Positions 32,864 through 42,086 of a stretch of 64,000 bases of DNA are shown piece after piece (the stretch's first letter is position 1; each line of letters begins with the position of its first letter). This stretch comes from Phenylobacterium sp. RIFCSPHIGHO2_01_FULL_69_31 (GTDB taxonomy: Bacteria; Pseudomonadota; Alphaproteobacteria; Caulobacterales; Caulobacteraceae), in assembly GCF_001824475.1 (NCBI RefSeq), contig NZ_MHXN01000013.1, forward strand, positions 62,001 to 126,000, read 5' to 3'. The position numbers and the translations under genes are program-made. The notes beneath the pieces were generated by a model. It did no database searches. It was not told where the DNA came from and was given only the letters and a program-made list of their open reading frames with translations.

Positions 32864-35176
32864 TCAGCGGCGCTTGCCGCCCATCTTTTTCTTGCGGCCG
32901 GTGCGGATGCCGGGCGGGCGGCCGCTCTTGGGCTTTCCGGGGCCGCCGCCGCCGGGCCGCCGGTCGCCGCGGGCTCGCATGCCCAGGCGGGGGCGTGGGG
33001 CGGCCTTGTCGGGGGGCGCAGGCTCGCTCAGCATCTCGAACAGCAGCCCGCCGGTGATGGGCGTGGCCTCCTCGAGGCGAACCTCCACCGTCATGCCCAG
33101 CGGCCAGCGCGCGCCGGACCGCTCGCCCACCAGAGCGTGGCTGCGGTCGTCGTGGATGAAGAACTCGCCGCCCAGCTTGGAGATCGGCACCAGGCCGTCG
33201 GCGCCGGTCTCGGCCAGGCGGACGAACAGGCCGAAGCGGGTGACGCCGGTGATACGTCCCGTGAACTCCGCGCCCACCCGGTCGGCCAGGAAGGCGGCCA
33301 CGTAGCGGTCGGTGGCGTCGCGCTCCGCCGCCATGGCCCGGCGTTCGGCGAAGGTGATGACCTCCGCCGTGTCCTTCATGGTGGCGATGTCCCGGTCCGA
33401 CAGGCCGTCGCTGCCCAGGCCCAGGGCCGTCACCAGCGCCCGGTGGACGATCAGGTCGGCGTAGCGGCGGATCGGCGAGGTGAAGTGGGCGTACTTGGCG
33501 AGGTTCAGGCCGTAGTGGCCGATGTTGTCCGTCGAATAGACCGCCTGCATCTGCGTGCGCAGGACCACCTCGTTGACGATGTCGGCATGCGGCCCGTCGC
33601 GGGTTTCCTCCAGCAGGCGGTTGAAGCGCTCGGTGCGCGGCGCCTCGCCCTTGGTCCAGGGCAGCCCGAGAGTCGACAGGAAGTCCACCAGCGCCTGGAT
33701 CTTCTCCTGGCTGGGCTGGTCGTGGATCCGGTAGACCAGAGGCGTTTTCTTCTGCTCCAAGGTCTCGGCGGCGCTGACGTTGGCCTGGATCATGAACTCC
33801 TCGATCAGCTTGTGCGCCTCCAGGCTGGGGCGCGGCGTGATCTGGGCGATCTCGCCCTCGCGGTTGATGCTGATCTTCCGCTCCAGGCTCTCGATGGCCA
33901 GGGGCGAGCGGGCGTCGCGGCCCTTCTTCAGGCAGGCATAGGCGGCCCACAGGGGCTTCAGCACGGGTTCGAGCAGCGGGCCGGCCTTGTCGTCCGGCTG
34001 GCCGTCGATGGCGGCCTGGGCCTGTTCGTACGAGAGCTTGGCGGCCGAGCGCATCAGGCCGCGGACGAACCTGTGGCTGCGCTTGCGGCCGTCTGCCCCG
34101 AACACCATCCGTACGGCCATGGTCGCGCGGTTCTCGCCCTCGCGCAGGGAACAGAGGCCGTTCGACAGCCGCTCGGGCAGCATCGGCTCGACCCGATCGG
34201 GGAAATAGACGCTGTTGCCCTTGTCCCGCGCGATGCGGTCCAGCTCCGAGCCCGGCCGCACATAGGCGGCCACGTCGGCGATGGCGACCCAGCAGACCCA
34301 GCCGCCAGGGTTCTTGGGGTCGTCGTCCGGCTCGGCATAGACCGCATCGTCGTGGTCGCGGGCGTCCTGCGGGTCGATGGTGATCAGCGGGATCTCGCGC
34401 AGATCCTCTCGCCCCCCGAGCGTGGGCGGCTGTGCGGCCTCCGCCTCGGCCTCGGCGCCTTCCGAGAAGCCGGTGGGGATGCCGTGGGCGTGGATGGCGA
34501 TGATCGAATAGGCGCGCGGCTCGTCCTCGCGCCCGACCACCTCCAGCAGCTTGCCTCGCTTGGGGCCGTATCGCGGGCCGTGCGGCTCCACCTGCGCCAG
34601 CACCAGGTCGCCGTCCCGGACGTCCTCGCCATCGGGGAGGAGCAGGGTGTCCTTCGACTTGCGATCGACAGGCTCCACCCGGATCTCGCGGCGCACCTTG
34701 CGGACCACGCCCAGGATACGGTGCGCGCTCTGGCCCAGCCGCTTGATCAGCCGCGCCTCGGTCTCGCCGTTCTCCAGCGTGACGAACCGCACCAGCAGGC
34801 GGTCGCCCAGGCCGGGAGCCCCGCCGCGCGCGTCGCCGCCAGGCGCCAGCGGCACGAGAGGCGCGTCCTCGCCACGGGTCAGTCGCACCAGGAGGTCGCC
34901 GTCAGTGGTGCGCTCGGCTACGTCCGCCACGCCCACTTCGGGCAGGGCGCCGGCCTCGGCGAAGCCCTTGCGCCCGCGCTTGCCCAGGGCGCCCTCGGCC
35001 TCCATCGTCTGCAGGAGGCTGCGCAGCACCCGGCGGTCCTCGCCCTTGAGGCCGAACGCCCGCGCGATCGCGGCCTTGTCGGTCTCGCCGCTCTCGCGGA
35101 TGAACTTCAGCAGGGTTTCGCGGTCGGGCACGCCTTTCGCAAAGCGGGTCGACTTCGGCATCTTGGATCGGGCCAT
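32864..35176 (-). CDS. rnr: ribonuclease R
   Basis: Processive 3'-5' exoribonuclease of the RNB family that degrades structured RNA and takes part in tmRNA-linked decay. The 770 residues have an N-terminal winged helix, cold-shock domains, the RNB active site (DPQDARDHDDAVY, 268-280), SPIRRYADLIVHRAL, an S1 domain (about 625-710) and a basic Gly/Lys/Arg-rich tail typical of RNase R. In the usual Caulobacter order it follows topA; here a reductase and a hydrolase gene lie between them. Confidence 0.96.
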   Translation of the reverse strand: MARSKMPKSTRFAKGVPDRETLLKFIRESGETDKAAIARAFGLKGEDRRVLRSLLQTMEAEGALGKRGRKGFAEAGALPEVGVADVAERTTDGDLLVRLTRGEDAPLVPLAPGGDARGGAPGLGDRLLVRFVTLENGETEARLIKRLGQSAHRILGVVRKVRREIRVEPVDRKSKDTLLLPDGEDVRDGDLVLAQVEPHGPRYGPKRGKLLEVVGREDEPRAYSIIAIHAHGIPTGFSEGAEAEAEAAQPPTLGGREDLREIPLITIDPQDARDHDDAVYAEPDDDPKNPGGWVCWVAIADVAAYVRPGSELDRIARDKGNSVYFPDRVEPMLPERLSNGLCSLREGENRATMAVRMVFGADGRKRSHRFVRGLMRSAAKLSYEQAQAAIDGQPDDKAGPLLEPVLKPLWAAYACLKKGRDARSPLAIESLERKISINREGEIAQITPRPSLEAHKLIEEFMIQANVSAAETLEQKKTPLVYRIHDQPSQEKIQALVDFLSTLGLPWTKGEAPRTERFNRLLEETRDGPHADIVNEVVLRTQMQAVYSTDNIGHYGLNLAKYAHFTSPIRRYADLIVHRALVTALGLGSDGLSDRDIATMKDTAEVITFAERRAMAAERDATDRYVAAFLADRVGAEFTGRITGVTRFGLFVRLAETGADGLVPISKLGGEFFIHDDRSHALVGERSGARWPLGMTVEVRLEEATPITGGLLFEMLSEPAPPDKAAPRPRLGMRARGDRRPGGGGPGKPKSGRPPGIRTGRKKKMGGKRR

Positions 35177-35220
35177 TGGTCGTGCTTAGCACCTTTGGCG
35201 GCTCAGCGGAGGAACGGAAG

Positions 35221-36378
35221 ATGCTCGCCGGCGCGCATAGGTTCCCAGGCCAGGACCAGGTCGTCTACGGCCGGCCCGCCGTGGAGGTGGTGCGCGAGCT
35301 GGCGAAAGCCTGGGGCGCCCGCCGCATTCTGCTGACCACGACCCGCTCGCTGAGGGATGGCGTGGCCGCCGAGTTGGCGGCGGACCTTGGCGATCTTTGC
35401 GTGGGCCTGTTCAGCGAAATCGGCGCCCACTCGCCGCGCGAGGGCGTGATCGCCGGCGCGGCGGAAGCCCGCCGGACCGCCGCCGACCTCATCGTGGCCT
35501 TGGGCGGCGGATCGGTGATCGACGCCACCAAGGTGATGCAGCTCTGCCTCTGGGCCGGGCTGGAGCGTGCGGAGGAGCTCGACGCCTACCGGGCCGGCCG
35601 CGGGCCCGACCGCGTTGAGGTGGCCAAGGTTTCGCCCGGCCTCCGCTTCATCGCAATTCCGACCACCCTGTCCGCCGCCGAGTTCACGCCCTTTGCCGGC
35701 GTCAGCGATCCGGCCCGCCGCGTGAAGGAGGGCTACACCCATCCCATGCTGGCGCCGCGGGCGGTGGTGCTGGATCCGGCCATGACCCTGGCGACGCCGC
35801 CGCGGCTGTGGGGCTCCACCGGCATGAAGGCGGTGGACCATGCGGTCGAACAGCTCTGCCATCCGGTGCGCGCGCCCTACGCCGACGTCCTGGCCGCCGA
35901 GGGACTGAAGCGCCTCGCGCGCGGGCTCACCGCCAGCCATGCCGATCCCGAAGACCTCGGCGCCCGGATGGAGTGCCAGTTCGGCATGTGGCTGGCCATC
36001 AGCGGTGTGGGATCGGGCCGCGGCATGGGGCCCAGCCACGCCATCGGCCACACTCTCGGCGGGAGTTATGGGGTCCCGCACGGGATCACCTCGTGCGTGA
36101 TCCTGCCCGCGGTGCTGGCCTGGACCCATGACGCCGCCCTCGCGCCGCAAGCCCTGATCAGCAGCCTTCTGGGGTATCAGGGCTCGGCCGCCGACGCGGT
36201 GCGCCGGCTCGCCGACGGCCTTGACCTGCCGAACGACCTCAAGAGCATCGGCATCCTCCGCAAGGACTTCCAGGCCATTGCCGAGCACACCATGCACGAC
36301 GGGGGCGTGCGCTTCAGCCCCCGCCCCATCACCGGGCCGCAGGATATCGTCGAGATCCTGGAACTGGCGGCGGACTAG
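35221..36378 (+). CDS. iron-type alcohol dehydrogenase, maleylacetate reductase-like
   Basis: A 385-residue group III (Fe-dependent) dehydrogenase. The dinucleotide motif VALGGGSVIDATK and metal ligands in KAVDHAVEQL, SHAIGHTLGG and YGVPHGITSC are present. Overall length and the IPTTLSAAEFTPFAGV and FSPRPI segments fit maleylacetate reductases, which reduce maleylacetate to 3-oxoadipate in chloro- and hydroxyaromatic catabolism. GGAGG lies nine bases before the ATG. It is opposite in strand to its housekeeping neighbours rnr and topA and converges on an alpha/beta hydrolase gene. Confidence 0.85.
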   Translation: MLAGAHRFPGQDQVVYGRPAVEVVRELAKAWGARRILLTTTRSLRDGVAAELAADLGDLCVGLFSEIGAHSPREGVIAGAAEARRTAADLIVALGGGSVIDATKVMQLCLWAGLERAEELDAYRAGRGPDRVEVAKVSPGLRFIAIPTTLSAAEFTPFAGVSDPARRVKEGYTHPMLAPRAVVLDPAMTLATPPRLWGSTGMKAVDHAVEQLCHPVRAPYADVLAAEGLKRLARGLTASHADPEDLGARMECQFGMWLAISGVGSGRGMGPSHAIGHTLGGSYGVPHGITSCVILPAVLAWTHDAALAPQALISSLLGYQGSAADAVRRLADGLDLPNDLKSIGILRKDFQAIAEHTMHDGGVRFSPRPITGPQDIVEILELAAD

Positions 36379-37172
36379 GCCTTCAGGAAGGCGATCATGG
36401 CCGGGTACGCGGCGCGGTCCTGCAACATGAACAGGTGGCCGCCGTCGAAGAAGCGCAGCTCCGCGCCCGGGATCCGACCCGCCATCTTCTCCAGCGTTTC
36501 GGGCAGGGCGATGCCGTCGTAGCGACCCCCGGCCACCAGGACGGGACAGGCGATGTCCGGAAGCCGATCCCAGGTGTCGTGCTTGGCCCGCGCCTCGAGT
36601 TGGCGATGCGCGCCCTCGGCCCGCCCGGGCTCGCCCGCGAACGGGTCGGCCGCCGTGAGCTCGATCAGCTTCGCGTACTCCCCCGCGTGGGCGGCCGCCC
36701 AGGTGGCGTCCCGGCGCGTGTCGCTGATCGGGATCAGGTGATGGGCGCGGGCCTCGCCCTTCAGGTCCTCGATCTCGTGGAAGGGGTACGAGGCGCCGCC
36801 TTCGCCTCCCGGCGAGGTGCAGGCGAGCACCAGCCGCGTCACCCGCGACGGATGCCGCAGCACAAGCTCCTGCGCCACCATCCCACCGAAGGAGACGCCC
36901 AGCACCAGGGCCTCCTCCCAGCCCACGTGGTCCAGCAGCGCCGCGGCGTCGTCCGCATAGTCGGCCATGGAATAGGGGACGTCGGGCTTGTCCGTCCGCC
37001 CCAGGCCCCGCTGGTCGTAGGCCACCAGGTCGAACGCGCGCGCCAGCGGCGAGGCGAAGACGTTCGGCTGCACCCGCAGGTCGCCGCCGGTGCCCGAGAT
37101 GAACAGCAGTCGCGGGCCTTCGCCCGCACGCTCGTAGTGGAAGTTCAGGCCGTTGAGGGTCGCGGTAGGCAT
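36375..37172 (-). CDS. alpha/beta hydrolase
   Basis: A 265-residue hydrolase resembling 3-oxoadipate enol-lactonase (PcaD) and related esterases. The oxyanion stretch FISGTGGDLR, AYDQRGLGRTDKP, nucleophile elbow GVSFGG (about 93-98), the Asp region AGGRYDGIA and His in FFDGGHLFML give a complete Ser-Asp-His triad. It overlaps the converging maleylacetate reductase-like gene by 4 nt at the stops. Both genes could act on oxoadipate-type intermediates; this is inference from family. Confidence 0.87.
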   Translation of the reverse strand: MPTATLNGLNFHYERAGEGPRLLFISGTGGDLRVQPNVFASPLARAFDLVAYDQRGLGRTDKPDVPYSMADYADDAAALLDHVGWEEALVLGVSFGGMVAQELVLRHPSRVTRLVLACTSPGGEGGASYPFHEIEDLKGEARAHHLIPISDTRRDATWAAAHAGEYAKLIELTAADPFAGEPGRAEGAHRQLEARAKHDTWDRLPDIACPVLVAGGRYDGIALPETLEKMAGRIPGAELRFFDGGHLFMLQDRAAYPAMIAFLKA

Positions 37173-37225
37173 GGGTCGACCTTAGTGGTCTTCGCGCCCC
37201 ATGCCACCGGACTCGCGGTCGGTTC

Positions 37226-39886
37226 CTAGAACGGCGTCTCGTCGTCGGTGATGGCCGCGGCGGCGGGCGCCTTCTTCGCGGCCGGCTTCTTGGCTGCGGC
37301 CTTCTTCTTGGCCGGCGCCTTCTTTGCCGTGGTCTTGGCCGCGCCGTCGGTCGCCTTGGCCTTCGTGGCGCGGGCCGCCGGCTTCTTCGCCTTCTTGCCG
37401 CCGCCTTTGGCCTCGCGTTCGGCGATCAGGGCGACCGCCTGTTCCAGCGTCACCTCCAGCGGATCGGCGCCGCGCGGGACGTTGGCGTTGGTCGAGCCGT
37501 GCTTGATGTAGGGGCCATAGCGGCCGGACAGCACGCGGATCGGCTGGCCGTCCACCGGGTGGGCGCCCAGCTCCTTCAGCGCCGCCGCCTCTGCCCCGCC
37601 TCGGCGACCGGCCCGCTTCGTGGCGATCAGGTCGACGGCGCGGTTCACGCCCACGTCGAAGACCTCGTCCGCCGTCGGCAGGTTGGCGTAGGTGCCTTCG
37701 TGCAGCACGAACGGGCCGAAGCGGCCGATGCCCGCCAGGATAGGCTTGCCGTCCTCCGGGTGCTTGCCCACCTCGCGCGGCAGGCGCAGCAGGCGCAGGC
37801 CCTTTTCCAGGTCCATGTCGGGCGCCGACCAGCCCTTGGGCAAGCTGGACCGCTTGGGCTTCTCGCCTTCGCCGAGCTGGACGTAGACGCCGAAGCGGCC
37901 GGTCTTCAGGAACACGGTCTCGCCGGTCACCGGGTCGATCCCCAGCTCCCGGTCGCCGGTCGCGCCGTCCTCCCCCTCTTCGGCCACCGTCAGCGGTCGG
38001 GTGTGGCGGCATTCCGGATAGTTCGAGCAGCCCAGGAACGGCCCGTACTTGCTGCTCTTCAGACCCATGCGGCCGGTGTTGCAGACCGGGCAGGCGCGCG
38101 GGTCACTGCCGTCGGGCTTTTCCGGGAACAGGTGCGGGCCCAGCGTCTTGTCGAGCGCGGTCAGCACGTCGCTCATGCGCAGTTCGGCCGTCTCGCCGAT
38201 CTTGGCGTTGAAGTCGTTCCAGAACTCGCGGAGCAGGACCTTCCAGTCCAGGTCGCCGGCCGAGACGAGGTCGAGGCGTTCCTCCAGGCCGGCCGTGAAG
38301 TCGTACTCCACATAGCGGGCGAAATACTCTTCCAGGAAGCCGATCAGCAGGCGGCCCTTGTCCTCGGGCACGAACCGCTGCTTCTCCATCCGCACATAGG
38401 CGCGGTCGCGCAGCACCGTCAGGATCGAGGCGTAGGTCGAGGGCCGGCCGATGCCCAGCTCCTCCAGCTTCTTGACTAGGCTGGCTTCGGAATAGCGCGG
38501 CGGCGGCTCGGTGAAGTGCTGGTCGGCCTTGGCCGAGCGCACCTTGGCGTCGGCGCCTTCGGCCACCTGCGGCAGGCGGCCGCCTTCCTCGTCCTCGGGA
38601 TCGTCCTGGCCTTCTTCGTAGACGGCGAGGTAGCCGGGGAAGGTCACCACCTGGCCGGTGGCGCGCAGCCCGGTCTTGCCGTCGGCGCTCTCGAGATCGA
38701 TGGTCGTCCGCTCGATGCGGGCGCTCTCCATCTGCGAGGCGATCATCCGCTTCCATATCAGCTCGTAGAGGCGGCCGAGGTCTCCCTCCAGGCGCAGCTT
38801 GCCGGGGTTGCGGGCCAGGCTGGTCGGGCGGATCGCCTCGTGGGCCTCCTGGGCGTTCTTGGCCTTGCTGGAATAGAAGCGCGGCTTCTCCGGCACATAT
38901 TCCTTGCCATAGAGGCCGCCGATCACGCCGCGGGCTTCGTCCAGCGCCTCGGGCGCGGTCTGCACGCCGTCGGTCCGCATGTAGGTGATGAGACCCACGG
39001 TCTCGCCGCCGATGTCGATGCCCTCGTACAGCTTCTGGGCCGTCTGCATCGTCCGCTGGGCGTTGAAGCCGAGCTTGCGCGCCGCCTCCTGCTGCAGGCT
39101 GGAGGTGGTGAAGGGCGGGGGCGGGGACCTACGGCCGGGCTTCCGCTCGAGGGCCGCCACCTTGAACGTCGCGGCCTTGACCGCGTCGCGGGCGGCAAAC
39201 GCGCTCGTCTCGTTGGCCAGGTCGAACTTGGTGAGACGCTTGCCCTCGTGCTTCACCAGGCGGGCGGTGAAGGGATCGCTGCCGGCGGAGACCTCGGCCT
39301 CGACGGTCCAGTATTCCTGGGTCTTGAAGCGCTCGATCTCAAGTTCGCGGTCGACGATGATGCGCAGGGCTACGGACTGCACGCGGCCGGCGGACTTCGC
39401 CCCCGGCAGCTTGCGCCAGAGCACCGGCGAGAGGGTGAAGCCCACCAGATAGTCCAGCGCCCGGCGGGCCAGGTAGGCCTCCACCAGCTCCATGTCGAGG
39501 TCGCGCGGATTGGCCATGGCCTCGGTGACGGCGGCCTTGGTGATGGCGTTGAACACCACGCGCTGGACCGGCATGTCCTTCAGGCCGCGCTTCTTGTTCA
39601 GCACCTCCATCACGTGCCACGAGATGGCTTCGCCCTCGCGGTCCGGGTCGGTGGCCAGGAACAGGCGGTCGGCCGACTTCGCCGCGTCGGCGATCTCGGA
39701 GAGGCGCTTGGCCGCCTTGCCGTCGACTTCCCACGACATGTCGAAGTCCTCGTCCGGGCGCACCGAACCGTCCTTCGCGGGCAGGTCGCGGACGTGGCCG
39801 TAGGAGGCGAGCACCTTGAAGTCGGAGCCAAGGTACTTGTTGATGGTCTTGGCCTTGGCGGGGCTCTCGACGATGACGAGCTTCAT
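37226..39886 (-). CDS. topA: DNA topoisomerase I
   Basis: Type IA topoisomerase that relaxes negative supercoils. The 886 residues begin with a Toprim domain (VIVESPAKAKTI; ATDPDREGEAI), continue with SPVLWRKLPGAKSAGRVQS and the active-site Tyr302 in TYMRTDG, then one clear CxxC zinc ribbon (CPVCNTG, GCSNYPEC) followed by repeated GRFGPFV-type modules without cysteines and a Lys/Ala-rich tail (about 820-880). Such basic tails bind DNA in many alphaproteobacterial enzymes. It follows dprA on the same strand after a 91-bp gap. Confidence 0.97.
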   Translation of the reverse strand: MKLVIVESPAKAKTINKYLGSDFKVLASYGHVRDLPAKDGSVRPDEDFDMSWEVDGKAAKRLSEIADAAKSADRLFLATDPDREGEAISWHVMEVLNKKRGLKDMPVQRVVFNAITKAAVTEAMANPRDLDMELVEAYLARRALDYLVGFTLSPVLWRKLPGAKSAGRVQSVALRIIVDRELEIERFKTQEYWTVEAEVSAGSDPFTARLVKHEGKRLTKFDLANETSAFAARDAVKAATFKVAALERKPGRRSPPPPFTTSSLQQEAARKLGFNAQRTMQTAQKLYEGIDIGGETVGLITYMRTDGVQTAPEALDEARGVIGGLYGKEYVPEKPRFYSSKAKNAQEAHEAIRPTSLARNPGKLRLEGDLGRLYELIWKRMIASQMESARIERTTIDLESADGKTGLRATGQVVTFPGYLAVYEEGQDDPEDEEGGRLPQVAEGADAKVRSAKADQHFTEPPPRYSEASLVKKLEELGIGRPSTYASILTVLRDRAYVRMEKQRFVPEDKGRLLIGFLEEYFARYVEYDFTAGLEERLDLVSAGDLDWKVLLREFWNDFNAKIGETAELRMSDVLTALDKTLGPHLFPEKPDGSDPRACPVCNTGRMGLKSSKYGPFLGCSNYPECRHTRPLTVAEEGEDGATGDRELGIDPVTGETVFLKTGRFGVYVQLGEGEKPKRSSLPKGWSAPDMDLEKGLRLLRLPREVGKHPEDGKPILAGIGRFGPFVLHEGTYANLPTADEVFDVGVNRAVDLIATKRAGRRGGAEAAALKELGAHPVDGQPIRVLSGRYGPYIKHGSTNANVPRGADPLEVTLEQAVALIAEREAKGGGKKAKKPAARATKAKATDGAAKTTAKKAPAKKKAAAKKPAAKKAPAAAAITDDETPF

Positions 39887-39977
39887 CTAGGGTGTGTCTG
39901 ATCCAAAAGAGCGCGGAAGGTGGGGGTGGTCTTGCAGGCCTGTCAACGGGCCACGACCGCGCGGTCAAGCCAGCCCC

Positions 39978-41078
39978 TTAAGGGGCTATTCCTTTCACCA
40001 CCATCCCGCCCGGCAACAAATCGGCCCGGCCGGCGAGGGTGAGCTCCATCAGGGCGGCGAATACGGCCGGGGCCGGGGCCGCCGCGGCGCGGATCAGCTC
40101 GTCCCGGGAAACAGGGGTCGGGGAGAGGAGGTCGGCCAGCCGCTCGCGCAGCCCGTCATCGGCCTCGACCGGCGCCGGCTGGAAAGGCGCAGGCTCCGGC
40201 TCGCGCAGGCCGGTAAGGCCCTCCAGCGCCCGCAGCACGTCCTCGACGCCCTCGCAGATCGCCGCGCCCTGGCGGATCAGGTCGTTGGTCCCCCGGGCCC
40301 GCGGGTCGAGGGGGGAGCCTGGCACCGCCAGCACCTCGCGGCCCTGCTCGTTGGCCAGTCGCGCTGTGATCAGCGAGCCGGAGCGGAACTCGGCCTCGAC
40401 CACCACGACGGCGCGGGACAGGCCGGCGATGATCCGGTTGCGGCGCGGGAAGTCGCGGGCGACGGCGGTGCGGCCCGGCTGGTTCTCGGACACCACGCAG
40501 CCCTGCTCGACGATCCGGGCGTAGAGATCGCGGTGCTCCGGCGGATAGATGTCGTCGATGCCGCCGCCCAGGACGGCGATCGTCCCGGTGGGCAGCGAGC
40601 CCTCGTGCGCCGCACCGTCGATGCCCCGCGCCAGGCCCGAGGCCACCACATGGCCGGCCTGTCCGAGGTCGGCGGCCAGGCCGCGGGCGAACCGTTGGCC
40701 GGCGGCCGAGGCGACCCGCGCGCCGACGATGGCCACGACCTTGCGGTCCAGGAGGCCGGGATCGCCCCGCACCCAGATGAGCGGCGGGGGTGGGTCGAGC
40801 GCTGCGAGGGCCTGGGGAAAGTCCGGCTCGCAGGATGCGATCAGGCGGGCGCCGAGCGCCGCGCCGTCCGCCAGCTCCCGATCCGCCTCCGCCGCGTTCG
40901 CGATCCGGATGCCGGCCGCCCGGCCGCCGCGGCGGGCCAGGTCGGGGAGGGCGGCCAGCGCCAGCGAGGCCTCGCCGAACCGTCCGATGAGCTGGTCGAA
41001 GGTGACGGCGCCCACGTTCTCCGTCCGCGCCAGCCGCAGCCAGTCGCGCCGCTGGGCGTCGGTGAGCTGACGGGTCAC
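39978..41078 (-). CDS. dprA: DNA processing protein DprA/Smf
   Basis: Single-strand DNA-binding protein that loads RecA on incoming DNA in transformation. The 366 residues have a helical N-terminal part, the Rossmann-like core with [17 protein letters not shown] (abridged), [33 protein letters not shown] and [16 protein letters not shown], and a C-terminal winged-helix domain (about 290-360). Start GTG overlaps the plsY stop (GTGA), giving coupling. Presence does not by itself show natural competence. Confidence 0.94.
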   Translation of the reverse strand: MTRQLTDAQRRDWLRLARTENVGAVTFDQLIGRFGEASLALAALPDLARRGGRAAGIRIANAAEADRELADGAALGARLIASCEPDFPQALAALDPPPPLIWVRGDPGLLDRKVVAIVGARVASAAGQRFARGLAADLGQAGHVVASGLARGIDGAAHEGSLPTGTIAVLGGGIDDIYPPEHRDLYARIVEQGCVVSENQPGRTAVARDFPRRNRIIAGLSRAVVVVEAEFRSGSLITARLANEQGREVLAVPGSPLDPRARGTNDLIRQGAAICEGVEDVLRALEGLTGLREPEPAPFQPAPVEADDGLRERLADLLSPTPVSRDELIRAAAAPAPAVFAALMELTLAGRADLLPGGMVVKGIAP

Positions 41079-41728
41079 CCTTGGGCGCTCTCCGTGGATC
41101 CCTTGGCGGCGCCGATGCGGGGCTCCTGGCCCTTCAGCAGCCGCCGGATGTTCTCGGCGTGGCGCACATAGACCAGCAGCGCCATGAACAGCGCCAGCAG
41201 CGCGATCGCCCCGGGGCGGCCGAGCAGCAGGGCCACCAGGGGGGCCACGGCCACCGCCACCAAGGCGGCCAGGGAAGACATCCGGAAGAGGAAGGCGACG
41301 ATCAGCCAGGTCGCCGCCGCCGCCAGCCCGACGGGCCAGGCCGCCGCCAGCATGGTGCCGAAGAAGGTCGAGACGCCCTTGCCGCCCTTGAAGCCTAGCC
41401 AGACGGGAAACAGGTGCCCCAGGAACGCTGCCCCGGCCGCCAACGACGTCAGCACGGCCTGCTGTTCCGCCGTCCCGTCGCGGGTCGCCAGCCAGGCCAG
41501 CAGCACGGCCACCGCGCCCTTGCCCCCGTCGCCCAGCAGCGTCAACAGCGCCAGATCCTTGCGGCCGGTGCGCAGGACGTTCGTCGCCCCGATGTTGCCG
41601 GATCCGATCGTCCGCACATCGCCCGCGCCGCCCAGCCGCGTGGCGATCACGCCGAACGGGATCGATCCCAGCAGATAGCCGCCGGCCAGGGCGGCTCCGA
41701 TCATCACGGCGTTCAAGGACTCTGACAT
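41075..41728 (-). CDS. plsY: glycerol-3-phosphate acyltransferase PlsY
   Basis: Transfers an acyl group from acyl-phosphate to glycerol-3-phosphate, the first step of phospholipid synthesis. The 217-residue membrane protein has five or more helices and the family motifs [30 protein letters not shown] and [18 protein letters not shown]. The ATG at 41728 follows GGGAGGG; a GTG four codons earlier is the alternative. It is the first gene of plsY-dprA and lies behind a strand switch from the chemoreceptor genes. Confidence 0.95.
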   Translation of the reverse strand: MSESLNAVMIGAALAGGYLLGSIPFGVIATRLGGAGDVRTIGSGNIGATNVLRTGRKDLALLTLLGDGGKGAVAVLLAWLATRDGTAEQQAVLTSLAAGAAFLGHLFPVWLGFKGGKGVSTFFGTMLAAAWPVGLAAAATWLIVAFLFRMSSLAALVAVAVAPLVALLLGRPGAIALLALFMALLVYVRHAENIRRLLKGQEPRIGAAKGSTESAQG

Positions 41729-41883
41729 GGACCCTCCCAATCGCCTTGAGTCCTAGCGTGGCTCGCCGTCCGCGTCAGCGTCGGTCTCCACGGGCCATAC
41801 AGACCCCCTGCGACCTGTTCAAGAACAAAAGATGAACTATGGGGCTAGGGCAGCTGCCGGTTGCGGGGGAGGGGCGCGCAATC

Positions 41884-42010
41884 CGGGCGAGTATAAGACT
41901 TTGGTATAGTTGCGCCTATACCATTCGATATACCTCAGGGTGTCACGATAATCTGTATATCCGCCGACGTACCCATAATGGGGTAGGTATTCTCACAACT
42001 TATACAAAGT
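41884..42010. promoter_or_regulatory. AT-rich control region upstream of the chemoreceptor gene
   Basis: This stretch of the 358-bp intergenic gap is markedly AT-richer than its surroundings. It holds two inverted repeats, GGTATAG-N6-CTATACC (41903-41922) and TACCC-N6-GGGTA (41970-41985), further TATACC copies near 41930, and a third GC-rich dyad CCCGC-TGCG-GCGGG at 42050-42064. These look like operator sites for a regulator of the chemoreceptor or of plsY. No open reading frame is convincing here. Confidence 0.45.
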
Positions 42011-42086
42011 TAAGGGTGGTTGAGCCACTCGTTCGCCGAACAACGTCATTCCCGCTGCGGCGGGAGTCTGCAGCAAGGGTTTGGTG

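Noticed and set aside
32067..33950. 627-codon frame covering the NUDIX gene and beyond
   Set aside because: The first ~390 codons are out of frame with rnr and low-complexity; only the part from 32789 has NUDIX motifs.
32801..35335. Very long (844-codon) open frame on the plus strand
   Set aside because: It is antisense to rnr, whose RNase R motifs are unmistakable. The antisense product is an Arg/Gly/Asp/His-rich shadow caused by GC-rich third positions.
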